Under the pieces are notes generated by a model that was given only the letters and a program-made list of their open reading frames with translations, made no database searches and had not been told where the DNA came from. Made by a program: the position numbers and the translations under genes. From Glossina fuscipes (Eukaryota > Arthropoda > Insecta > Diptera > Glossinidae), in contig NW_023998414.1 in assembly GCF_014805625.2 (NCBI RefSeq), positions 21,422,590 through 21,486,589 of the forward strand: a DNA stretch of 64,000 nucleotides, in the 5' to 3' direction. Within the stretch, counting starts at the first letter, position 1, and every line of letters begins with the position of its first letter. Positions 52,300-61,281 of the stretch are shown piece after piece.

Positions 52300-52830
52300 A
52301 CAGGCCGAAGAACTAGTCCGAAACGAACCATATTTAGCGACGTTTATCCTTTTATCAAAATATTTCAAAACTTACGGCCTATAGGCTAAAAACAAAAATA
52401 CAAAACGGACAGACGGACAGACGGACAGACGAACAGACTGACAGCCAAGCTTAGATCGGTCCAGAAAGTGAATCGATGTAGGTCCATTTTTAGTGGCGAT
52501 TGTCCTTTCTTCAAAACATTTCAAAACTCCCGGCCTATAGGTGAAACACGAAAATACAAAACGGACAGACGGACAGAGAAGCTTAGATCCATCCAGAAAT
52601 TGAATCGATCTAATCGATAGAGTACCTATCTCAAATCCTTCCCGCTGTTGCATGCATCCAAACAAATTTCATATATTCTTGCACCACAAGGAATGTAAGA
52701 TATAACCAACTTTTGAACCTGCAGGACGTTTAAATTGTTTACATTCTAATCATTCTGATCAGGCATATATATTCCTGTTTTGAGATATCTGCAATATCAT
52801 AATTTTACCTCAAGTCGTGTAGGGTATAAA
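52300..52830 (-). repeat. Family A copy in reverse orientation with two tandem units
   Basis: The block CAAAAC(T/)...CGGCCTATAGG then AAATACAAAACGGACAGACG, AAGCTTAGATC, CCAGAAA(G/T)TGAATCGATC occurs twice between about 52362 and 52610, roughly 145 bases apart. The first unit has an expanded (GGACAGAC)n tract. The right side carries the reverse family terminus twice (ACCACAAGGAATGTAAGATA at about 52682; CTCAAGTCGTGTAGGGTATA at about 52808). Confidence 0.72.
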
Positions 52831-53658
52831 AATATAGAATCCATTGGTTAGTATCAAATTAACTGTAAAGTACGTTAGCTTAAGTTAATAACCTATGCAT
52901 CAGCGGCCTCACTTATCCCAGACAACGTGATGATCACATTTGATCGATTAAAACGTTTCGAACGTTGTTCGCTACTGAATCTCTTACTCATTGTAATTCT
53001 TATCTATTCCGATCATTTCAAAACAATCTTAATATTGATTATCATTTTCATCTGTTGCTTGAAAATTGACAACAAACAAAAAGAGTATGACCGATCGATG
53101 ATGGGAAGAACATCTTGACTGAAATATAATTGCGATCTTATGAATAATATGAAATGCACTGACACTATGCAATTTGTCTTTAAGAATATATACAGTTGGT
53201 GTATAGTGTGGCTCCTCAATTCCAAATTTAGAACGCAAAAATCTTATTATTTACCTCTTAACCAAAACGATGCAATCATTCATTCGTGCGTTTCCCTTTC
53301 ACTAATACAAATTAAATAAAATGTATTGGATATGTTTTATCTTTTGGTTCTTTTCTTAAAAGCGAAGAATTTTTCAAAATTTAATTCAATACGTAATCAG
53401 TATTTAGAAGCAAACATTTTTAAAATATTATTATTAAAGTAAATGTCTAATGTCGCAGTAGTTAGTTGCCAAGTTACATGAGTCTGAGTTCATTCATATA
53501 ATTTCAAGATAAATCCAAATTTATAATTTTTATTTAAGTTACAATCTTATTTTCACTTGTTCTACCTTATGACAAGCATTTTATTGCCATCATATATGTG
53601 TGTACACAAACTTTTCTCTTTCTAAAATCTCTTATCGTCATAATAAAGTAAGAAGATG

Positions 53659-53683
53659 TACATATATATATATATATATATCA
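53659..53683. repeat. (AT)n microsatellite
   Basis: Pure TA run of about 24 bases. Confidence 0.9.
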
Positions 53684-54044
53684 CATTTTAGTTATATTAT
53701 AGTTGTTGTTTTCAACGAATTACCGAAATCAGTGATTTTGTTAACCTAGCAGAAGCAGTTTCTAAATAATCATATAAATTGCTTTTTTTATATGTGCGTA
53801 CGTTAAAACTATCTAAAATAGGTGTCAAGACCCGAGTGAAGCTTCACATATGCTTCGTTGTAGTGACAATGTGCCAAAGACTACTAAACTGCTCCAATGA
53901 TGTCCCGAGCTGTTATAAATGATATAAGCAATTTTATATGCAAGTCTCCGAAAGTTGCATCGGCCCTGTCATGGATTAAATTATGAACGAAACTAGTCTT
54001 TAGAAGTCGGCTTTACTCATCTAAGCTAACTTGATTGATACAAT

Positions 54045-54340
54045 CATTGTTCGGAATATATTCATTTTGTTAAAACGTTTACCACGCCCAGAAGATATAG
54101 ATATATACCAATATATACCAAAATTCTGCATGTCTGTCTATCCGTCAGTTCCGACCTCCAGTCTATGCATCGGATTGTGGTAAGCATTCGCTTAGTCGCA
54201 AAAATGGAAAATTGACAAAAGTCCTGGAAGTTCTTACCGACGGATTGCTAGTGCGAAGCTATCAAAGATCGCGCTCCCAATACGAAATAAATTTGTGTTT
54301 TTGGAATTTGTTATAGGTTACCATATATATATATATAACA
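54045..54340 (+). repeat. Dispersed repeat family B, diverged copy
   Basis: GGAATATATTCATTTTGTTA, AAACGTTTACCACGCCCAGA, CTGTCTATCCGTCAG and TAAGCATTCGCTTAGTCGCA follow the order of the family; both ends are blurred. Confidence 0.55.
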
Positions 54341-54437
54341 ATACAAATTTTCATTTCTATTCTATGAATAATCCTATGACATCTGTTAGAAAATTTACAA
54401 CACTCACTTTATAATATAGGGTACCAAACTTTTTTGC

Positions 54438-54715
54438 CATTTTTATACCCATCACCGAAGGATGAGGGATATATTCATTTTATCGAAACGTTTGCACAGC
54501 CCCGAAAAAAGCATCAGAAACCCCATAAAGTATATATATTCTCGATCTGCAGGAAATTTTAAATCGATTTAACCATGTCCATCTGACCGCAAAAATGAAG
54601 CTGTCGACTTCACATTTGGAACATTGGAAGTTCTTGCACGCAGGCTGGTATTGAAACAGTAAACGGTCATGGATATAAAAAAATTCGGTCCCAACCGAAT
54701 TTAATTTTCTTGTTT
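54438..54715 (+). repeat. Dispersed repeat family B, internally shortened copy
   Basis: Clean left end TTTATACCCATCACCGAAGG then ATGAGGGATATATTCATTTT and ATCGAAACGTTTGCACAGCC. The right end is AATTCGGTCCCAACCGAATT then TAATTTTCTTGTTTC. The middle lacks part of the body that the 10.57 kb copy retains. The left end can fold weakly (ATACCC...GGGATAT). Confidence 0.7.
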
Positions 54716-54964
54716 CTTTTTTTTAAATTTATTTTAAGATAAGTGTGAGGACTTGACGGGCTAGACTTCAGATGCTGTGCAAACCAAAATTGTCATTGCG
54801 ATATTATCCGCGTTGCCTAAATTATTGGAAAATCTTGTTACAAATAGATTAGTATTAAATCTCTCTTCTCTTCTCTTACAATATGCTTGCCTTTCCTTCT
54901 TGAGTAAGGCACTTGACGAAATTAATCATTAGTCATTAAGTTAAATAAAATTAGTTTTACCCAT

Positions 54965-55350
54965 ACTTTTACCCATACATTGGTTTCGTTCTTACGGTGT
55001 GGATCATACTCAAAGAGTTTTAATTAAATCGCACATGTCTGACCATACGCCGATGAAATCTTTTGTTTCATAGTGGAACCATATAGGCCTAACATAGTGC
55101 AACATTGGAAAGTACTAATGTATACTGATGATGTTAAGCGTAGAACGTTTCCGTCTCCTTGAATCAGATCTTATTTTACTGCCGGAATGGTATAAGGTAA
55201 ATGGAATGTCGTTGAATATAAAAAAACATAAGTGCATGACGTTTGGCAGAGAGTGCACTATCAATATTTCTGAACCGCGATTTATTCGCCCAACCACAGT
55301 TTTGTTCTCAGGAAAATTGCAGATAATCTGGAGCACCCTAAAAACAATTC
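54965..55350 (+). pseudogene. Non-LTR (jockey-like) reverse transcriptase fragment
   Basis: One frame reads WFRSYGVDHTQRVLIKSH then MSDHTPMKS, matching the RT segment 'WxxSYLxxRxQxVxIxxxxS...GVPQGS' of jockey-type elements. After a degenerate stretch, VLMYTDDVKR at about 55115-55145 is a YxDD catalytic box (usually YADD). A frameshift leads to FRLLESDLILLPEWYKVNGM and SLNIKKHKCMTFGR, like the post-catalytic 'L..D...L..W...N...LN..KCK..TFSR' block. A stop and frameshifts show that it is inactive. Family-level naming is inference from motifs. Confidence 0.68.
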
Positions 55351-55807
55351 ACATAAAGGTTTAGTCGAGCCTCATTGAATCCGCCGCAATGCGAAATTAT
55401 TTCACCTACACTCTACCTAATGCTTTCAAAAATTTGCAAACAAGCAAAAATGGAGTGTCAAAAAGCTTCGAAACTCTTCCTTACATTTCTCGACTTATTC
55501 TCGGCAGTCCTCGTAACGGAATACCCTTGAAGAAACCGTTATATATATATGCACCACGTAAACTTTGTCACGCAAGCCTACATGCTAACAATATTCATAT
55601 ACATCGCTTATAAGCTTATGTTTAATGAAACCGAGGTTCCCGCCATGTATATCAAGAAATACATTAAAAATTAACCGAATAACAAAAAAAATTTATTGAT
55701 AAGACAGACGAAAAATAAGTATTATTAAAATGCCAGTAACAAAGGCATTAAGAAATACGACTAATACATATTTTTTTTACTTTCGCAAAAAAGGATAAAA
55801 CTGTGTT

Positions 55808-56526
55808 TTACAGAATAAGCGATAACCAGGCGGCTATAAGGCAGGAACCTCCTAATGGAGCAAGACGTGGATATGGTGGTTTATTTCCAGTGAAAGCGCG
55901 ATAATAAAGCGCACCGCAAAACAGAGCAGTGCCAATAATCATAAGAGAGCCAGTCTTAATATTGCAATAAATGTATGAAAAATAAAGGGTATCATCATCA
56001 ATCGACTAATAGGATATTGTATGCAATGATAATAACTTACAACAACAGGATGCTTGGTCGAAGGCACAGCTAGGAGAGCAATAGAATGAAAGAAATGAAA
56101 GCGATTGGCTGTTTCAAAAACAGTTTTTAATTCTCCTTTTTCCGGTAGAACAAGTTCATGGCTGCCAATGGCTCCAAATATTACGGCCGATGCTCCACTT
56201 AATCCAGCCAATCTAATAAAATTGTAATTTCGCCCAGCCAATCTCCATAACATGGGATAAGAGGTTGTTAAAACCTGTTTTGTAGTATTCACTATTTTTT
56301 CGGGCATTTCTGGAATATATAGTTTTTCAAGCTCCTATGGATGTAAATTAAAATAAAAATGAAAAGAAAATAGCATTTTCGTCAAAAACATAAACATTTT
56401 TCTTACGTTATTTACCGTAAAATTCTTCCCACCACCTTTACTTAACAATGATGACGTCGTATTAATAAGTGCACTGCTCACTGGATTGCCAATAACAATG
56501 TAATGCAAAACCTCACCAAGTGTCAT
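55808..56526 (-). CDS. TMEM256/DUF423 family small membrane protein
   Basis: A small multi-helix membrane protein of the TMEM256 (DUF423) family; its molecular role is not established. Exons: 56407-56526, 56041-56334, 55808-55954, all GT-AG and phase 0, giving 186 residues. The DUF423 core starts near RLAGLSGASAVIFGAIGSHE, then HFFHSIALLAVP; the last exon carries TGSLMIIGTALFCGALYYRA and LAPLGGSCLIAAWLSLIL before the stop. About 70 residues before the core make it longer than the roughly 113-residue human protein. Two in-phase donors nine bases apart (after 56416 or 56407) could give 183 or 186 residues. A minus-strand AATAAA lies about 110 bases past the stop (TTTATT at 55692 on plus). The gene faces away from the RpS2 piece. 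Confidence 0.87.
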
Positions 56527-58027
56527 TTCGCTGTTGTGTTCCTATTTCTATTTTTGCAAAGTTTTCGATATGTCTTTAAGTTTTCGTTTTCAACACAAAA
56601 TTTATTGTTTAAATGAAAAAATGTAATATTATCTGTAAATTTATGAAATTATCTGACGTGAAAGTGCTAGGAAACGATTGACAAGAAAAACATACTATTC
56701 TGACTTCACATTAAACAAAGCACTCTATGATAGACATATATATATATATAAATATACACTCTTTCAAATCTTTGCACCGGTTGCCGTTATCGGCACTTCG
56801 CCTTCCGTTATAAAAAAGAAAAAAAAAACCAACGAAATGAAATGTCTTTACACTTTCCTTTTTTTTGGATAATAACAGAACACAAGCAAAGATAAATCCT
56901 TTTAACACAGGTATGTTATGAAAACTGAAATAAACATGCAGTTTTAGCAGCGAACATTCAATTGCATAGATTTTCCTTCTTAGGAACCACTATACTGTTA
57001 AATCTAATTTGGACCATTCCGACAGATAATAGCCGTTATAAAAGATCCTTTTTCAATGAAATTTTATTGATTCCATCAAATAATGTTTTCTAAATATTAG
57101 TTTCGATTTTATAAATCAAGAAATTTTAAAAATATGTTGTTTTCATTGTACACTAACACGAATTGACAATACGAAACCTTTATTAGTTACTTATGTTAGA
57201 AATTTTGCAGCGACGATACGCGGATTGCATTGGCAGTCATACTGATGACGCTTTAATTGGGTACCTTAGTGCATTCTTTTTTAAAAATATTTGGAATCAG
57301 TTTCATTAAAAAATGTCACGCTACTGCAGCTGGGCGCCGTTGCAAATATGTAGAAGTGAGTTCGCGTAAAAAACACTCAAAACCGTCACGCCTGTATTGA
57401 ATTTGTGGATAAAGCTATTGAGAAGAAACAAGACAATTATTGACAAGATCGATATCTGTTTTTTATTTCCAGCGTTCTTCAATTATCGGCGAGAACTTCG
57501 CATTGATTTCTGGCTTAATTTGGCCACTGATTTAGTACATTTCAATTACACGGATTTGTAGTACAGAAATATGATGATAGGTAGCCAATTTCTCTCAAGT
57601 CGATGGTGCCAGTTTGTAGATATTTGAAATTGAAGGACAAACGATTCTTTTATATCTCAGAGAAATAAAAATAGAATTTGAAACTTACATCTTATAAAGT
57701 GTAATTTATTCAGTATAGTAAAGAGATAATTCATAATTTAAAATTAACATGTTGAAGTCTGCAACGATTTAATTTTAAATAGAGTCTTAAAAACTAAAAT
57801 ACATTCAAATTCCAAATATTTAATATTTGTCATTTAATCGGATCGCCTCAACTTTCAATATTTTTGTTATGGTGCGAATAAAATCGTAAGAGCAACTATC
57901 GAAAAAATTTTATTATCCCTAACATATATTTCACAAATTTCCTAAATGGGCATAAACGCAAGGATGGTGAATAAAAGTACTAAAGTTAAATTAACTGGCA
58001 ATATATGCAGTACGACTTCTTTGCAAA
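56527..58027. other. Intergenic DNA upstream of TMEM256 and of the RpS2 piece
   Basis: Should hold the promoters of the divergently placed TMEM256 gene and possibly of RpS2. It has a short (TA)n run at about 56738-56752 and AT-rich DNA, with slightly GC-richer patches near 57230-57400. No gene, tRNA or repeat copy was recognised. Confidence 0.45.
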
Positions 58028-58062
58028 ATGGCCACTTCTCGCTCGTTCATTTCATTTTTTGC

Positions 58063-58072
58063 NNNNNNNNNN
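58063..58072. other. Assembly gap (10 N)
   Basis: Ten undetermined bases. The true length is unknown. The gap separates noncoding-looking sequence from the middle of the RpS2 reading frame, so missing sequence of several hundred bases or a misjoin is likely. Confidence 0.98.
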
Positions 58073-58315
58073 TCTGCCCCCGTCCCTAAGAAATTGCTTA
58101 TGATGGCTGGTATTGAGGATTGTTACACTTCTGCCCGCGGTTCAACCGGAACCTTGGGTAATTTTGCTAAGGCTACTTATGCTGCTATAGCAAAAACCTA
58201 TGCCTACTTAACTCCGGACCTATGGAAAGAATTGCCTTTAGGCTCGACGCCATATCAGCAGTTCAGCGATTTCTTGGCCGATAAGCCAGGTGCCCGTCAT
58301 CATATTGATGCTTAA
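58073..58315 (+). CDS. RpS2: 40S ribosomal protein S2 (uS5), C-terminal part only
   Basis: RpS2 is the eukaryotic uS5 protein of the small ribosomal subunit, placed near the mRNA entry and decoding site. Here 80 residues plus a stop are seen, from SAPVPKKLL through [38 protein letters not shown] and [10 protein letters not shown] to the end. This is about the last third of a protein of roughly 270 residues. No stop or frameshift breaks it, and an AATAAA at 58406-58411 follows about 90 bases after the stop, as expected for a real 3' end. The rest is lost at the gap immediately upstream. The ATG at 58028 before the gap (MATSRSFISFF) does not resemble the RpS2 N-terminus. A processed copy cannot be excluded. 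Confidence 0.88.
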   Translation, partial: SAPVPKKLLMMAGIEDCYTSARGSTGTLGNFAKATYAAIAKTYAYLTPDLWKELPLGSTPYQQFSDFLADKPGARHHIDA

Positions 58316-58405
58316 AAATGCATCAAATTTTAAATGAATTTAATTAAAATATTACCTTTGATGTATACAGTGGGTTTCTAGTTCGCCACACATTTTTTTA
58401 CCATA

Positions 58406-58411
58406 AATAAA
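58406..58411 (+). terminator. Polyadenylation signal of RpS2
   Basis: AATAAA about 90 bases after the RpS2 stop codon, followed by an A-rich stretch. Confidence 0.7.
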
Positions 58412-61281
58412 GTTCTTACAATGTAAAAAAAAAATGAATTTTCATTTCTTCTATTGCTGGCGACACATAAATCGGACATGGCTTCAGCCAGAAGTTGCGG
58501 AAAGTAGTATATAACAGGAACCAATTATTAGTCTATAGACTAAGGGCAATTTATTAAAAAAATTGCGCAAATTCAATAAATGAAACAGATGCTTGTAAAT
58601 ATAATTCACAAAAGAAAAACACAGCACGTGAGCGAATGAACCCACGCAAGTCGAGAGGACCTGAGAACTCTGGCGGTCTTTATAAATGGCGATTTTGTAA
58701 GATTTCGAACTATTGACTTTTTTACTAGTACAAGGAAGAAAAACAAATATTACTTGATTTCAAATTTTTATTCTTATCTTTCACAGTACAATCAGATTTT
58801 TTGAAACAGAGCATATATCAAGTTCCCAAACCTTAATCGCAGCAGTTCAAAGAGAAAGTTTATCATTGCACTCAGTCATATTATGTAATCCTTTGCGGCA
58901 TCATCTAAAGGAAAATTATATATTAGTTATTTTACCCTATAGTAAAAACTTTTTATTAAAAATTTAGGCAAAGGTGTCAGAGAATCATAATTTCGTCATT
59001 TGAATCAGCACAGGTCTGTGATTCTTTATCGCTCATCACACTTTTTATTATTTCGTTGATTTATTTTTATTAAAAAACGTACCAGTTATTTTATAATATA
59101 ATTCTTGCAGAAATCGGTGTATCGAATTCCGCCTTGAAAATAAGACCAATGCTCATGAGGTTCGCAGGGCTAAAGTTAAAGCCTTCACAGTTGCCTTAGC
59201 AGTTTCTCCGCCAAAAATCTGTAAGATGTGAAAACTTGTTAATACACGATTTCTCCAAAATTGAAATGAAATCGATTCAAAAATTCAGAAGAATACTAAA
59301 CATCTTTTCAATTTTTAATATTTTAACAATTTCATGAAAAATACATAAAATCAAACAAAATATTAAAAATCAGTCTCGTCATCTTTGTCATCATTATTGA
59401 AAACTTTACATATGTATGTACACAGAAGTAAAACGAATATCTTACCTCTCACATATTTATGCAAATATTCTCTTAAGCACGTGGCTTCTTTAAGAGGTTT
59501 CCGCAGTTCGTTCATTTATATGATACACCTATACAGAAAAGATAGTGAAGCGAATAGTTAGAAATTAGGTAGCCGTAAATAAAATAAATAACCAATAAAC
59601 TATTGAAAATTATCAGACAATCCTAAAACCTTCACTAGAGCAAGCTTCAGGTGGAAACCGCAAAAGGAAACATATAAAATTTATCATCACTTATTCGAAT
59701 CAATATTTCTATACTTTGTACCATTTGACGAAACATTCATACATATTTCTACAAAACTTACCTACTAGCCATCCATTTTGCAAAGTTTTTTTAACGTAAA
59801 TAACTTGTGTACGGATGCACTCGCTGAATAATTTCCGCAGACAAAATTATTTAAGATTTTTACGACTCAAAGAAGCATACATAACTTCATGAATTCTTCG
59901 CACACAAACATCTGTGATGGCTTTTTTTTTAAACCTGGGAAATATAAAATTTATTATAACATGCATTTTACTACGTTGATGAAAACTTATTTATTATCAC
60001 ATCAAAACTTTATGAATAATATAACAAATATCAAAAAGTTTTAAAACTTAATTTTGCCACAAATCCAATTTAACATTTATATAAAAAATTAAACATCTTA
60101 CCCCACTTCAACATATTTAATCAAATATTTGTTCGACACGTGCAATCTGTAAGCACATCTATCTACAAAAGAGGCAGAATTCGTTCACATACTGGCGAAT
60201 ATGACTTTTTGAAAATTCGCTTAGAAACTAGTATTAACTCAGTGCTACCAACCATCGGTAGATATTGAATATGATTTCGCTTTAAAAAAAGAGGCGGTTG
60301 TTGTAAATGAGGAGAACTTTTTGAAATAGGACAAACAAGAAGACTTTTCTAACAAAAATTATGTTATATATTAAGATATTCATCTGTTTATGTAAAATGT
60401 GTTTAGTAGCTTAAAATAATTGTAAAGGTCTGGAATGTTAAAGTAATAAATTTTAATAACATTAGAAACAGCAGATTACGGATTTTTAATAAGTTATTAC
60501 TAAAACTGAAATGAATAATTCTTTAGAACACAATCTTCAAGCTATACACATGCAATTATTTTACTCATGACTTATAATTTAAATGTGGTACCAAGTTTAC
60601 TGAATTAAGTGTTCCAAGGATCCATATTCTGGCAGTTCGGATGTAGAATGTGAGGGCGAAAGCATTACACTGCGAGCATATGTAAAGAAGAAATATTGTT
60701 GTAAGGGATGAATTCCTTGCACTATTTAAAGAGTATACGGAACTGAAAAGTATTCAATAAGATCTGATAGTTTGTGTAACGTATCGCACGGCTGTAAAGT
60801 ATATTTTTATGGAATGTTCCAAGTCTTTTATAATTGACCCTCCTTAGTAAGAAGGTAGAAGTTGAAGCCAAGTGTACTTTTTTCAATAAGTATCGACGTA
60901 ATAGTTATGGAATTAGCGGATAAAGATGTTTATGCACCACCTTATGCGTTTTTTTTGGTGCATGAAAAGTACGAAACAAGCGAAAATGAAATATGATATG
61001 AGATATAATAAAACAGAAATCTGTCAAACAGTGATATATCTATTATAGAGCAATTGATGATACGAATTTTATGTATTACTGCTGAAGATAACTTAGATAA
61101 TTGTTATTTGAAATACTAGCCACTACTACAAACATCCCTGGCTATTAAGCCAGGAATGTTTGTTTATTTAGATTTACTTGAATAGAAGATTTGATATTTT
61201 TTTTTCAAATTATTTGCAATGGTTAAAATAAAGATAATAGTCTAAATTGTGTATAAGATAAAAGTTCGGGAGACAAAAATT
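58412..61281. other. Intergenic DNA between RpS2 and TBCK
   Basis: No gene is supported. Three weakly similar blocks, each starting with CTTACC and running over about 80 bases, occur near 59440, 59758 and 60098 (spacing about 320-340). A 16-base-arm hairpin lies at 61128-61163. The TBCK promoter should be in the last few hundred bases; no clear core element was seen. Confidence 0.45.
61128..61163. repeat. Hairpin with 16-base arms and 4-base loop
   Basis: ACAAACATCCCTGGCT at 61128-61143, loop ATTA, then AGCCAGGAATGTTTGT at 61148-61163. Only one position does not pair perfectly (it can pair as G-U on one strand). It lies about 120 bases upstream of the TBCK start codon, so it could be in the promoter or 5' leader. 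Confidence 0.8.

Larger units (their letters stand above)
51401..54044. other. Upstream flank of paralog 2, no gene seen
   Basis: Should include the paralog 2 promoter. A poly-T/A block lies at about 51403-51425. Past that come AT-rich DNA, an inverted family A copy at 52.3-52.83 kb and an (AT)n run at 53.66 kb. Frames over 52372-52665 run through repeat sequence. I could not place a TATA box or initiator with confidence. Confidence 0.45.

Noticed and set aside
52372..52665. A 97-codon minus-strand gene rich in SVRF and CPSVR
   Set aside because: The peptide repeats because the DNA is a duplicated family A core with GTCCGTC tracts.
55389..55613. A 74-codon plus-strand gene downstream of the reverse transcriptase fragment
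   Set aside because: No recognisable motif; it may be decayed retrotransposon sequence, but I could not tie it to the RT frame.
58028..58315. A 95-residue complete gene starting MATSRSF and running through the N run
   Set aside because: The frame across ten undetermined bases is meaningless, and the first residues do not match RpS2; only the part after the gap is supported.
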